From: Mesostigma viride
Lineage: Eukaryota; Streptophyta; Mesostigmatophyceae; Mesostigmatales; Mesostigmataceae
DNA length: 64,000 nucleotides
Assembly (NCBI GenBank): GCA_009746045.1
Contig: RPFO01000130.1
Coordinates: 1,261,413-1,325,412, forward strand
Reading direction: 5' to 3'
Part shown: positions 1 through 11,691 of the stretch, piece after piece
Numbering within the stretch: the stretch's first letter is position 1
Layout of the letters: every line of letters begins with the position of its first letter
Notes under the pieces: generated by a model
Databases searched by the model: none
What the model saw: the letters and a program-made list of their open reading frames with translations, nothing else
Told to the model about the DNA's origin: nothing
Program-made: the position numbers and the translations under genes

Positions 1-60
1 GAGGAGGAGGAGGAGGAGGAGGAGGAGGAGGAGGAGGAGGAGGAGGAGGAGGAGGAGGAG
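1..60. repeat. (GAG)n trinucleotide microsatellite
   Basis: An uninterrupted run of GAG triplets fills the first 60 bases and runs off the window edge. It is followed by GC-rich sequence (61-120) with no clear gene. It could be the tail of a poly-Glu coding exon from the left, but no supporting frame or splice site is visible. Confidence 0.9.
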
Positions 61-322
61 GACCTGCGCCTGCGCCGGCGCAAGGTTCGCGCTGCCTGCA
101 CAGCCCGGGCCCGGGGAAAGAAGCCGCGGTTCTTGCCGCTGCAGCCGCCAGACAAAAACTAAGGGGTCATGCCTTAGTAGCATGATCTATGAATGAGGCT
201 TTTGTCTTAATACTTATACCATATTGAGCCGGTGTAGTATGTGAGGGCAGCTAGTGGGTGATGGCCGATGATTGCATGGACCCATGTGATGGATGGAACA
301 TGAAGTTATAACTCACAAGTTA

Positions 323-887
323 CTAGCAATAGTATTCTGATTTGGCACGCCGCAAAGGTGAAAACCATTTGCGTTCAGTGCCGGTCCGCGGAAAACGCGA
401 TCTGCAAATGAATCCAGCTAGGCCGGAATCGAACTGGGGACCTCTCGCACCAACTTTTGCTGACTATAGGACGGACGTCTCCTGATCCTAAGGCATCGCC
501 AACTGACACCTACAGTCCAACCGCAAAAGTCCTCCTTTCCGGGGAGTGATGCAAGCCATTCGGATGTGTACTAGATAAATCATTCGAGATCTGTGTGTGT
601 AGGAGTACTACACATGTGTCCACTCGAGACTTGTTCAGTCTCGACACGTACGTGAGACGGGCTGAACACGGCTGAAACCTTCTTTAGAAGGGGGCGTAGC
701 CGGTACTATCAAGATCAGCCAAGCGTATATTCTGATTTGGCACGCCGCAAAGGTGAAAACCATTTGCGTTCAGTGCCAGTCCGCGGAAAACGCAATCTGC
801 AAATGAATCCAGGCCGGAAGCGAACTGGGGACCTCTCGCACCAACTTTTGCTGACTATATAGGACGGACGTCTCCTAGCAATAGTAT
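323..887 (-). mobile_element. tRNA-derived SINE-like dimer with 13-bp TSD
   Basis: A block starting TTCTGATTTGGCACGCC occurs twice in the same orientation, at about 336-478 and 729-874, at high identity. Read on the minus strand, the first copy has an internal pol III promoter of tRNA type: an A-box-like GGTGTCAGTTGG (plus 499-510) and a B-box-like AGTTCGATTCC (plus 425-435), about 64 nt apart, as in a tRNA with a long variable arm. The second copy lacks the A-box part. The whole block is bounded by the direct repeat CTAGCAATAGTAT (323-335 and 875-887), a clean TSD, so it inserted as one dimeric unit. Chlorophyte SINEs related to tRNAs are known; the family was not identified. It is not a functional tRNA because the acceptor and T stems do not pair properly. 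Confidence 0.6.
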
Positions 888-1440
888 AGTGAGAACAAGG
901 GCTGCATGCGCCGCCGTTAAGAAAGCATCGTCGACGTCATGCTGGCTTAAATAATTGCATGAACCAACGTGGAGTAATGTCCATGGCAGCGGGGGTATGT
1001 GCTGTTGTGCACTTTGTCAATAATGAATGTGTGTGCACATGTGTGTATGTGTATGGAGCTTGTTGTGGGATCCTTGAGAGCAAGGTCCTTAATAGTGTCT
1101 TATATCCTCTCATGCGTTATAAAGTGGATGGCTTTCCCGGATGTACTTCCCGTTGCAGCCTGCTCCCCCCTGCATTTAACAAATCATAATCAGATAGGAT
1201 TGCAGGGCACAAATGGATGATGTTAATAAATAAGCATATACACCAAATTTCAGTTGCAATAACTGCATGACCATCATCAATGAGCGTGCTAATTGGGTGA
1301 CTGACAATTGCATGGACCACAAAAACTGTCGCGTATTATACCGCCCCGTATTTTACACAGTCGTGTATTATTGCACCGCCGCGTATTTTACACCCCCCAC
1401 GTATAATACGCGTATTTTCGGTCCGCGTAACAGTATTATA
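888..1440. other. Intergenic, no gene recognised
   Basis: This holds a TG-rich tract (about 1020-1055) and, at 1329-1440, a cluster of short CGTATTATA / CGTATTTTACAC variants repeated five to six times. The small open frames here overlap in several phases and show no conserved motif. Confidence 0.4.
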
Positions 1441-2319
1441 CCCCGTACACGTATTTGCCAACCCGGTTGCCTGGTCAGGGCCTGGACGCCCGCGGACACC
1501 CTCCTCCGAGGGCTAGTGAGTACCTGGAGACCTTCGGGTCGCGGCAGTGCGCACGGCGGTGGCGGACACGGGAGATCCGGCACATTCGCCTCTGGCGGGC
1601 CTAGGCCAACGTGGAGCCGCTGCTGGACCTGTTCTTCCCCACAGGCATGCGCAACCGGGTTCGGTACCACCGCCTCTTCCTTCGGGCACTCTGCATGCTG
1701 GCTGCTGAGCCCTTCCTTCGGCTTTTCGCATGCGGTTTCCTGGACTGGGCTAGGGGCCAGGTGGTCCTCACCCAGCACCGGTCGGTACTACTGGCCGAGC
1801 CTTCCTGGGCCTCTTTCCTGACGGCATTGTGCCTGATGTTTTCCTCACGATAGACAGGCATGACAATGCTGATGATGTGGCTCATTACCACGCGTACCTG
1901 GATGTTCTGATGGCCTCGCGTGGTACCTTCCAGACTGATGGAAACTAGATAGAGGGCCCTATAGGCCCGACCTGAGGGTGTTGTCCCTCCGGTATATAGA
2001 GTCGCCCTCAGGGCTTGGCCAGTTGGTTGGTCGTTCCTGCATGGTCCTCAGTGTGAACGTCGTTTCCTCTGTGTGTCCTGCCTAGTGCCGTCCCTCCCGG
2101 CAAGGCCTCAGTGCCAGCTAGGCAGTTAGGGGAACCTCACACCAGGCGTGGTGCTGGTGATCCCTACACCATTCGGGGTGGACATGTTTTTGCTTTGGGC
2201 CTTGGATGGTCAGTCGGTTGTGTTAGGCTTTTGCTGGGTGCGTTAGGTTATTCCTACCGGCCCTTTGGTTGCCTCCCTGTGCGTAGGGAGAGGGCTCCCT
2301 ACCTTTGTGGGGTGGGAGG
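1441..2319 (+). pseudogene. Degraded internal 3' part of an LTR retroelement
   Basis: The region lies directly upstream of a polypurine tract and a putative 3' LTR. A plus-strand coding-like stretch runs through about 1525-1948 but changes frame: one frame reads through 1611-1850 (residues such as FLRLFACGFLDWARGQVVL), then another gives DGIVPDVFLTIDRHDNADD and ends with a stop near 1946. I do not recognise the domain. The composition is GC-rich compared with the AT-richer flanks. From 1949 to 2306 there is only non-coding sequence with short inverted pieces (CCTGAGGGTG / CGCCCTCAGGG around 1970-2010). The assignment to an LTR element rests on context only. Confidence 0.35.
2307..2319 (+). 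other. Polypurine tract next to 3' LTR
   Basis: GTGGGGTGGGAGG lies immediately before the TGTTACG start of the putative LTR, the position where plus-strand DNA priming occurs in LTR retrotransposons. Confidence 0.5.
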
Positions 2320-2695
2320 TGTTACGTCGCGTAACAACTTGCTGTAGTTACGGCCGTAAATTTAGGAGTTACGTTTCAGTGGCCTCAGCTAGTCGGTACG
2401 GTCTGCACTGTTGACCGTGAGCCTTACTATGCCTAGTAACGTGTAGTTAGTATCGGTGGCCAGTGTTCACTGGGCCTTTGTTGTATGGTATTGTAGTCTG
2501 GTGCATCGGTGTGTCTGCGCCGCTCCGCGTACTTTACTACTAGTGGTCATTATCCTTCGTGTAGATGTAGTGGACCAGCGTGGTTCCTGTGTGCGAGGGC
2601 CATGTCGGCCCGAGCATGCCTGACCGTTAGTGGTCATTTATGCACGTTCTACTACCCCTCGTCTTGGCACTCGGCGTGTGTTATGAATTGTAACA
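2320..2695 (+). repeat. Putative 3' LTR, 376 bp
   Basis: It starts TGTTAC and ends GTAACA, giving a perfect 6-bp terminal inverted repeat in the TG...CA style, with a purine tract on its left. No matching 5' LTR was found in the window, so the element is truncated or starts outside. The first bases after the LTR are CATAT; no matching upstream copy can be tested. Confidence 0.5.
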
Positions 2696-3712
2696 CATAT
2701 TAGCTTGGGTCATGGCTGTTTAGGTGTTTCCTTCGTAATCCTGAATTGAAATGGTCTTAATTGGCATAAGTGGTTGATGGCATATTACAGCTACACATAT
2801 GTCAATGCATTCAGATCAGAGTCGTCACGTCCATCTTTCGCCCAGGGTAGTGCTTCAACCGGCCTCACTAGCTTAGGTAGAATTAGGCGTGGATTAGGTA
2901 GAGGTGGCCGAGCCGTAACAGGGGGGGGGGGTACATAAGCTAGTCCTACTGCGGCGTGGGATCACACAACAAAAACAACAGCAAGACGGACAATTCCGGC
3001 ATTTATACGGAATTTCCAAATTTTTGGCGGTTTCGAATGGCAACTGTACCTTCATTTCTAGGATTTGCTGATACTCATTTCCCACTTTACAACTCTGGTC
3101 TATAAATGGATAATAAATATACCCACTTCCCCGAATGAAATTGGCAATACAACACCCCTAGTAGTCCCACGTAGATTTCCAGGTTTAAGATATCGAGACC
3201 GGCTCGATTTTGAAATTTCAGGTCGCAGGGCTGGTTTGGGGGAAAAGATCTTAAAGTAGGTACAAATAGCAGGTCAATGATAAGTATGCGATATAGATTA
3301 TGTACTCAGGTATGCCGCATCAGGTTTAAGATCGCCAACAGCTCTCTACTTTAATATCGTCAGCCCTAGATTTAAATTTAGATTTAAGATCGCAGCCCTG
3401 GGTCGGCCGGACCCCAATCTTAAACGTGGAGCTAGGGGTGTACCTCCAAGATACCTCGGCCGTTTCCAAATCTCTGCTGCCCATCTGCGGCGTTGAGTCC
3501 ATACTAAAATGCAATTAGGTCTGCAGCCCGGTCCTCGCGAACCTTTGGGATCTCCTGCGACAGCCGTTGCGGTCCGTGCTGCTTGGTTGGACTAGGTTGG
3601 ACTAGTGTCAGATGCTGTCCTCTGGAATCTTTCACGTCGGCGCCTTGGCCAATCCCCGCTGGTCCCAAAGTTGTCGAAAAAAATAGTGTGACCATATGAA
3701 AAGTGTCACGCG
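2696..3712. other. Intergenic with a dispersed repeat fragment
   Basis: No gene is recognised. About 2890-3180 is related to 8270-8500: both have a short G/C run, GCGGCGTGGG, an ACAACA-rich stretch and then TCTGGTCTATAA(A)TGGATAA. The rest is unique, AT-rich sequence with scattered short open frames in competing phases. Confidence 0.45.
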
Positions 3713-4390
3713 TTTGGCGGTTACGAAAATTGGTGGCAAAACGGTTACGAAATGGCGTGTCGTACCTCGTCGTGCTGAAGAGTGTCCTTTTCCTTAAGTC
3801 GTGCTATATGTGCCGACAGATTCCTTAAAGCGTTACATGTGTGCCATGCGATTTGTTGGTTTGTTATTTTGTAACGCTCGAGGCCACTTACGGACGCTTT
3901 CGGTGGTGCATTTTAGTAAGCAAATTTGGGGGCAACCCTTCAGGTGTTCACAACTAAGAAACAGGTGCTGTAACTAAAAACCGGGTGTTGGAAGTGGGAG
4001 TTTCGTGAGTTGCACGATGAGCTCTAAACAAAAAAAATGATAACAAAATGATGACAAGAAAATTTGGCGGTTACAGAAAATGCGTGTTAAAACGGTTACG
4101 AAATGGCGTGTCGTACCTCGTCGTGTTGACGAGTGTCCTTTTCCTTTCGTCGTGCTATCTGTGCTATCTGTGCCTATTCGTCGTGCTATCTGTGCCGACA
4201 GATTCCGTTACATGTGTGACGTGCGATTTGTTGGTTTGTTTTTTTGTAACGCTCGAGTGCACTTACGGACGCTTTGCGCGTTTCGGGTGGTGAATCTGGG
4301 GGGCGAATTCGCGCACAAATCTGATAGCCCTTCAGGTGTTCACAACTAATCAAAATGTGTTGGAACTAAAAACCGGGTGTCGGAAGTAGG
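3713..4390. repeat. Two diverged ~350-bp direct repeats
   Basis: Copies at about 3713-3990 and 4066-4390 share GCGGTTACGAAA, AAACGGTTACGAAATGGCG, TCGTACCTCGTCGTG, GATTTGTTGGTTTGTT and TGTTCACAACTAA in the same order. Differences and small indels (for example an extra CGTGCTATCTGTG in copy 2) mark an old duplication. There is no consistent reading frame between copies. Confidence 0.7.
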
Positions 4391-4435
4391 AGTTTCGTGA
4401 GTTGGACGCAAGCCTGAGTTGGTTTTGGGTCATAG

Positions 4436-5912
4436 CCATGTCAACTACTCTATTACGATCGTGTTGCGCAAGGGAGAAACCCGAACAACCTGACATCGCC
4501 GCGGGCGCCGTACCGTACGGCCTGATCGCACCCCCACGACCGAGGGCAAATCCTGAAATCCTGCGGAGCCGCGAGTTACGGCCCGTAACCGCTCGCCTGA
4601 ACGCCGTCACACCCGCGTAAGATCGAGTCTCACATGTTCTGAACAGAAAATGACGTCAGCTCAATTCAGCAAAATGCGCGAGAAATTGCGGGGGGCATAT
4701 ACGGCAGGGGGCTGAGTTGTTTGCCGAAGCATCTCTATCCAAACATCGTAGTCGATTTACTAAGGGTTCAGACTGAACGGCAAATTTTGAGTGTTCAGAC
4801 TGAACGAAAATTTAGTTCGAACACTTTTCTGAACGGGTTTTTTGGTAAATTTTCGGTTCGGCCTACTTCCCACGCAATTTCAGTGCCAATTTAAGCGAGA
4901 TGACTGACCTGAACGTGTTCAGACGGGAAGCGTGGAAAAAAACGGCTCGAATCTGTGAAAAGCAGGGGACTCCGCCCAAAAAACGGCCGTACGAAACCGA
5001 AATTTTGGGGCTCCCGCTGTCCCCCCCCGCCTCGGCGCCCTTGGCCACTGCCCCTTCGCACTGCGCGCCCCGCGTGGCGCCGGCGTTCCCGAGGACGCAC
5101 CCCGCGGGTGTACGCGCCAATCGCCCGCTCTGGCGCCAAAAAGTCTGGGCCCCGAAGGGGCCCCCAACTTGTCAACTACTCTATTACTTACGATCGTGTT
5201 GCGCAAGGGAGAAACCCGAACATCCTGACATCGCCGCGGGCGCCGTACCGTACGGCCTGATCGCACCCCCACGCCCGAGGGCAAATCCTGAAATCCTGCG
5301 GAGCCGCGAGTTACGGCCCGTAACCGCTCGCCTGAACGCCATCACACCCGCGTAAGATTGAGTCTGAGGTGTTCTGAACGGAAGCCGAATTCAGCAAAAT
5401 GCGCGAGAAATGCCGGGGAGCATATACGGATGGGGGGGAAGTTGTTTGCCGAAGCAGCTTAGCCCAAACATCGTAGTAGACTTACTAAGGGTTCAGTCAG
5501 AACGGGAAATTTTGAGTGTTCAGACTGAACGGGAAATGTGCAGAAAATTTAGTTCGAACCCTATTCTGAACGGTTTTTGCCTTCAATTTTCGGTTCGGCC
5601 TACTTCCCACGCAATTTCCGTGCCAATTTTTGCGAGATGACCGAACTGAACGTGTTCAGACGGGGAGCGTGGCAAAAAACGGCTCGAAACTCTGAAAAGC
5701 AGGGGGCTCAGCGCCTGAAACGGCCGTACGAAACCGAAATTTATGGGCTCCCGCTGGCCCCCCCGCCTCAGCGCCCTCGGCCACTGCCCCTTCGAACTGC
5801 GCACCCCGCGTGGCGCCGGCGTTCCTGAGGACGCACCCCGCGGGTGTACGCGCCAATCGCCCGCTCGGGCGCCAAAAAGTCTGGGCCCCGAAGGGGCCCC
5901 CAACTTGTCAAC
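4436..5912. repeat. Two tandem ~737-bp direct repeats
   Basis: Blocks recur at a spacing of about 737 bp. TCAACTACTCTATTAC...CACACCCGCGTAAGAT is at about 4440-4622 and 5176-5357; GGTTCGGCCTACTTCCCACG...AAGGGGCCCCCAACTTGTCAAC is at about 4855-5176 and 5592-5912. A short coding-looking core (residues LNVFRR.AW.KTAR, KRPYETEI) is kept in both copies at 4900-5010 and 5640-5750, but it is flanked by GC-rich sequence with no start or stop logic. It is likely a degraded repeat family rather than a gene. Confidence 0.7.
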
Positions 5913-8269
5913 ATATATACTAAAATTTGTAAAACGCAGCCCTGGCACAATTTTAGCTAACACTCTTTCGAACGGCTTTCGGCTCCAGCCACTCAGCGGC
6001 GCAACTTACAGTCCGCTTGACGAATGAGCTGCGCGAAAGTTCGTTGCGACCAATCACGAAAAGGTCAAACCACGGCGTCCATATAATATCACGGTTTTTG
6101 GGCGTTACATCCAGATGAGCCATTTGGCAGAGGTCCGTATGCCCAGATTGCAGCAGGAGCCAAACTCTGCGATTTCCTGTGTTCACGAGCTCCAGATATA
6201 ACCGTCGCAAACTTTTGGGCTGTTGGACCAAACTTCATCCTGAGGAACCAGTTACAAACGCGCAGGAAGCTCACACGTGGATTTTCCTCTGCTCCACCGC
6301 CTGTAAGCGATTTTCCCCTGCTTTCTGCGAGGTTGGCGAGGTCACTCATCCCCGCGCGCATCGCGCTCCCGTGCAGGGGTAGCAGTCAATATGGAGCTTG
6401 AACTCCGCAAGTAGTTCGCGAGCTCCGTCCACTGCGCGGTTGCGCAGTTTGTCCCTTTGTAGCAATGTACATCTTGTGAAACTTCGCCACAAATTGCTTA
6501 CGTAGTCTTCAGGCGCAAAGGCATACCTCATCATTTACTTGCTCGTGACGTCCCGGTTTCGAGCCTTCATAGAATCCTCCCAATACATCCCGGATTTTTT
6601 CCCTTCACCCTTTTGCCAAACTGCATGAATCTTGTGGTCGAAACTCTAAAGCTAGCGCGCGCTCCTTGGCGGGACTAGCGCCACTTGGCACTCGACGGAG
6701 GTACGTGGTGACTCACATCTCCCTAGCCGGGGCTCCTTGGCCGGGGACCAGCCACAAAAAGTACAAGCTCTAATGTCGCGGGCGAAGCCCGCAAAACTTG
6801 TTTTCCTATCTGTTCGCGTCCCTCGCCGTCATGCACGGTACGCCGGTCTCGGCTAGCTTCACCACCGTGCTCTAGCCTCCCTGCCGGGTCCAACCCCGGG
6901 ACACCCGCTTAAAACCAGGGGGGTCGGGGGGGGCGGAAGTTGAGATTGAGAATGATGCTTGCAAGAATGCGGCACTAGGTGCCTGGGTTTATTATCAATT
7001 TATATGGTTACAAGTCATGTGTGCAACCCCAAGAATGCGATAGGCCGTCATTGCACCAATCACATTTCATGTGCATTAGCGATTTCCAAGAGGCACACTG
7101 AACTAGCGTTACGCCAGCGTTGCACAATGCTTCTAGACGCTTCTAGAACCATTTACAAATATCCATTAGCAGGGAATATTGCCGTATTCGTCTGCCCGCT
7201 GAAGGGGTGTTTTATCTCATCAATCCTTGGCACGACTTCAACAGCCTGACCGACAGTCAGTGCTCAACAGTCAGCGCGACCACTAGTTATAATGCATCAG
7301 CTTGGCTATACTGCCACCATGGTCATGTACACAAGCTGTGTGCAGCAATTGTGAGTATTGTTTCACAGATTTACATTCCATTATGCATGCACCAGTTTAT
7401 ACATGCAATTCGGTCAAGCAACAGATTGCAACTGCGGAGCCCCCCCCCGCCTTGTTGAGTTGAGTTGAGTTTTCCGGTGAAATGGGCAGGGGGGGTGTCC
7501 AAAAACAAGAAAATTTACACAACGCTGGATTCGAGTGGATCTCGCGAAAACAAGCATGTTTGCCATTGGTCGCAACCCCAGGGGGTCAGACTCTAGGTTA
7601 GAAGTTACAGAGCCTCAAAAACCGACCGTTAACTTAAAGGGTACGTAGGTAGGGTGCCGGGCCGATATGGGTTTTTTTCAACAAAACACTTGGATTTGTG
7701 CTAGCTCCCTGTATGGTCGGAATTTTGAAACGGTTTGACGGACAAAGTGATACTGCACTTGGCGAGCTGAACCCACATCTGCAGTCAAAATTTTGGCAGG
7801 TACCATACTAGAGGGGGGGGGGGTGCCCACAAGATGGTGCTGCCCGGCCTAGGCACGGAAGTATGCTGCCGTCTGCCACCACTACGGCAAGGCTTCGGCT
7901 ATCCAGCGCCGTGTAGTGTGCCATGCCAGTATCGCGTCGCACCGGCCAACGACCCATTTTAGAAAACCGGAATTTTCCCATACACCAATATGCTCAAACG
8001 CCGGTAGAGCTCGCGGAGCTGATCGTTTTGCTCCCTAAGTAGGTCGACCCCTATAACCATTGGGACCTCAGGGTTTTGCTACAGTAGGTATAGTGAGCGC
8101 CTACGTGCTAGGTAGGTAGGGTCCAAGGGCCAACCAGTTACAGCGTTCGTGTCTGATAAAATTTCAGCGTTAGTGTCTGATATTTTTGTTTCGGACCACC
8201 CCCCGGGACATGGGTGTTTTTTTGTTTCCACATGTCTTACCAGTGAAAGTTAACCCAGGTATGCCACAA
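5913..8269. other. Intergenic, no gene recognised
   Basis: No conserved protein, RNA gene or element boundary was recognised. Landmarks are a GC-rich stretch at 6650-6920 with repeated GGCCGGGG/GCGAAGCCCGC motifs, homopolymer C/G runs at 7440-7450 and 7812-7822, and GTTGAGTTGAGTTGAGTTT at 7455, which recurs at 8277. Confidence 0.4.
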
Positions 8270-8500
8270 ATAGCGTTGAGTTGAGTTGAGTTTATTCCCG
8301 CGCCGGTGGTCCGACAGGGCTATTAATAGTGGATCCAAAGCGGCTGGCTGGCATATGTGCGGCGTGGGCAACAACAACAACAACAACAAGATTCTGATTT
8401 GTTCACCCCAAAGTTAGGGATTTGCTGATACTCATTCCCCATTTCCCATCTCTGGTCTATAATTGGATAAATATACCCTTTTCCCCAGGTCTTCAAAAAG
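8270..8500. repeat. Dispersed repeat fragment (second copy at ~2890-3180)
   Basis: It starts with GTTGAGTTGAGTTGAGTTT, contains an (ACA)n stretch near 8370 and ends with the TCTGGTCTATAATTGGATAA block also present near 3100. No TSD could be defined. Confidence 0.5.
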
Positions 8501-8912
8501 AAAAAAAAAAAATTCTTGCCTCCAAAGTCTGCTCATCACTGTCTGGCCAGGCCACGTCTGATAAGTCAACCTCGGATGCGTCCATAGCGCGCACGCTGGT
8601 TAAATTAGCCCGTTCCCGGTTGTCAGCCAACTGCCCCCGAGGATGCAAATTTGGACACAGCTCCTGAGCCAGCTGAGCCCACGTCGAATTACATTACTTA
8701 CTCTTCACGTTGTATACTTGCTCTTCTGGTTTGAAGAGGACAGCTGTTAATGTCGGCTGGGCTGAAAAATATTGATCTGTTATCTTATAATTGTATTTCT
8801 AGCTTGGTAGTACAACTTCTAGTGGGTTACGATGAGAGCTAGGAACGACCGCGCATAAGAAAGCAGCACCCAGGAACTCGACTAGTTATTTTCTGTGCCT
8901 AGTTTCTTTAAA
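8501..8912. other. Upstream region of the dynein light chain gene
   Basis: This holds the probable promoter and 5' leader of the downstream gene. It is AT-rich and has no clear TATA element at a usual distance from the ATG. No separate gene is seen. Confidence 0.4.
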
Positions 8913-10092
8913 ATGGTAGAGGAAAGCCAAACGGGTGATCAGAAGGTGAACCCGGCGGATAAAAAGGAGATCAATTTGAAGCTCCAAATAGTGCGTAGCG
9001 ACATGACCGCGGAGTACGAGAAGAGCGCTGTAGAGATTGCCATGCAGGTGTGTGCTATGCTTGAATATCCTAGACATCCGCACGTTGCTTCCTGTTTAGG
9101 GTTCTTACGGTAGGCATTCCCGAGGTTTAGGGCATCTTGTGAGTTAACATGACTTTTAGTAGGCAGCGTACTATCTCGGCATTAAGACCTTCGGCTACTT
9201 TTTGCAATGCCACTGTTTGATACTAAAAGAGCTATATACGCTATTTTGTGATGCGAGCGCTTTCTAACTCAGGACCAGGACGTACCGCTGCGTTTTCGAT
9301 TTGCCTGTGTTCAGGCGTTTCATAAATACCATCAACCGAAGGACATCGCAACTTACATAAAGAAGGAATACGACAAGAAATATCCCAGTGACGGGAAAGC
9401 TACCAGCGGCGTGTACCACTGCATCGTGGGCTCTTACTTCGCTGCTGCCATTTCTCACGAGACTCGCTTCTACCTGCAATTCAAGGTGCGTTAAGATTTC
9501 TATTTATGGTGCAAGCTTTTCTAAAATCCTGAGCTGCATTTTGGACATTTCAACAGTGCCAGCTTGCGAAGTGGAAGGGGCGAAAACAGAAGCCATCTAT
9601 CGTGCCCGACTATTTTCCAGGATCATTAGCAGAATTTCCGTCGATGCAGCCTAGCTGACCTGCATGTCCGGTTTATCATGTGGGCCTAGTCATGCCTAGT
9701 GCGTTTTAACTTTGGAATCAGTATACAAAATGATAACATAAATGCTATAACGACGTATATAATATTGGAATCAAAGGGGTTGCCTTGTGATGCGGTACCA
9801 GCCTATCGATGCGGCGCTTGTTGATGATCGGTGTCCCCATCACTGGTCGTGCTCCTGCATACGCGCGGGAACATCACATATGTTAGCCTTGTCATTTCCA
9901 GCCTCTTTACGCAGCACTTTGCCTTGACTGTTTTCCCCATAACAAATCAATCTGGCGTGCTCGTACGTTGCACAGGTGGGCAACATCTCGGTAATCCTGT
10001 TCAAGTCCAAGGACAGCCCCTTCAACGAGGACCCGCTGGACCACCCCAAGGCCGACCACGGGACGCCGCACGTGCAGCCTGCCAAGGCGTAA
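8913..10092 (+). CDS. LC8-type dynein light chain, three exons
   Basis: The exons join in frame at 8913-9047, 9315-9485 and 9976-10092 (stop 10090-10092), giving 140 residues. All introns are phase 0 with clean borders (CAG|GTGTGT, TTCAG|GCG, AAG|GTGCGT, CACAG|GTG). The product carries the full LC8 fold: INLKLQIVRSDMTAEYEKSA near residue 20, KDIATYIKKEYDKKYP in exon 2, YHCIVGSYFAAAISHETRFY, and the final strand VGNISVILFKS. LC8 proteins are homodimeric hub subunits of axonemal and cytoplasmic dyneins and other complexes. Two oddities: a short insertion (SDGKATSGV) where canonical LC8 has NPT before the WHC/YHC strand, and a 28-residue hydrophilic C-terminal tail after FKS. The tail makes it longer than the usual 89-93 residues and suggests an LC8-related axonemal paralogue, not LC8 itself. 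The ATG at 8913 is chosen as the first in-frame ATG; an in-frame GTG at 8895 is not needed. Confidence 0.9.
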
Positions 10093-11080
10093 GGATGGCA
10101 GCTGTTACAAGGTGTCGGGTGCCAGCTGTGCCACAATGTTAAGGCAGGCTGCCATGCATGTAGAACGGCAGGTGTGGCGCAACCTGATCGTGAACCGGCA
10201 GCTGTCACAAAACATAAGTTGGCAGACGTCACAAGTTGTAATCGGGCAGATGTGGCGCAACCCGTTCATGATCGGGAGTGTCGCACCACCCGTTGGCAAA
10301 ATGGCTGTTGATGCGCGACACTCGGTGGGGAGGCATGGGCCTGGCTTTTCGCATGCAGACCGCCAAGTGGTGATGGGCCAGGTGTTGCACAACCCTGGAT
10401 TTCCCGGATGTACCTGTGCGGCTGCAGTCGCTCGATCAATACCCTGCGAAAGCACCGCGTGTGCTAGAGTTGACTGAGACTGACACTAGCTGTCTCGCTT
10501 TGTATAATCATGTGGGAAATATGGCTCCGGCTTGAGGTGGCCACTCTTCTAGACTGGTGTCGGCACATATGCAGAAGCCCTTGAAGGTGACAGAGACACA
10601 CACTTAGTTCTCTTATCCAGGCCGCCGAATATTCCTGCGGTGGGATTGCTGTAATCAGTTGGGCATGCAGATTGTTGGACTACTGGGCTGAAGACATGCT
10701 TTAGCTATGCGCACGCCACTCCCGTGGAGGAGCACTGGTACTAAAGCAAGGCACTATTTTTATTTTTTTGTTTCATGTTCACTAGATCCCCTTGATGCCC
10801 ACATGCCAAGTGAGATACCTATTCCTGGACGCATGGCGATTACATAGTTTCTTAGCTTTGGGGGTGTGGTGCATAGAAAGACATGATCCTGCGCGGCTCT
10901 GAAATATGGAGTCAGCAGCGATCATGCAGAATACAACACATAAAACAACCAGTAGGAATGTGCACAGTTAGCCTCTTGTTTCTAATATTGATCAGCCTTT
11001 TTTCGGACTTAGGGACTTATTTTTTGCAAACTTACCTACCTCGTGCAAAATATAAACTCCCAATCAATTAATTTAGCTCC
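10093..11080. other. 3' flank of dynein light chain gene, degenerate minisatellite
   Basis: From 10093 to about 10290 variants of GGCAGCTGTNACAA and GCAGNTGTGGCGCAACC recur every 30-45 bp, forming a degenerate tandem repeat probably in the 3' UTR. TGTAA, the usual algal polyadenylation signal, occurs at 10237-10241 and 10650-10654; either could end the transcript. Nothing else is recognised up to 11080. Confidence 0.45.
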
Positions 11081-11084
11081 AAAT

Positions 11085-11165
11085 TAATTAAGAACATATC
11101 AGTCCGTGGGGAGCGCATGTAACACATTAAGTGAGACAACATATCCTTGAGAAGGGGTATAGCGC
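11085..11165 (-). mobile_element. Eroded 3' end of a LINE of the local family
   Basis: AACATATCAGTCCGTGGGGAG...ATATCCTTGAGAAGGGGTAT resembles, at low identity, the 3' terminus of the ORF1-only elements (ACTCCGTTGGGAG...ATATCCCTGAGAAGGGGCAT). It is preceded by AAATTAATTAAG, like a short ATTA tail. Confidence 0.4.
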
Positions 11166-11691
11166 AGCAATGGTGCTCACCACTAGACACTCCCGGCCAG
11201 TTAGCGAAACACACGCCCTGATCAAGCATGCTGTTTCCGGCCCCACCGTCTAGGTCATCTAGTCGCTCTACACGTAATTATCAACATCACTCCGTTGGGA
11301 GTCAATGTAGCACATATCCCTGAGAAGGGGCATATGGCTTTTAATACATTCTAGGCTACTTCCTGCAAGAGTGGAATGTAAGCAGCACTTGCTCTAGGTG
11401 CCTCAAGGGCACCGGCACCCTCATGATCTTCACACTATGCCCAGCTAAGGGGGAGTATGTCATGTGGGGGAAGATCATCATGGCTATACAAGAGCTAGGG
11501 CATGGCTTCTCGACAGAGAGCATCTCTCTGCATGGCATAGCATGGCTAAATTCTTAATGCAACATCCATGGGGGGTCCCATTATAGACAAAGCATGGCTA
11601 AATGTTAAAGGCATCATCCATGGGGGCCATTATGGGCGCACATGCTAGGCTAAGCCTTACTAATCTACACTACTGGTATATATATTCCTAG

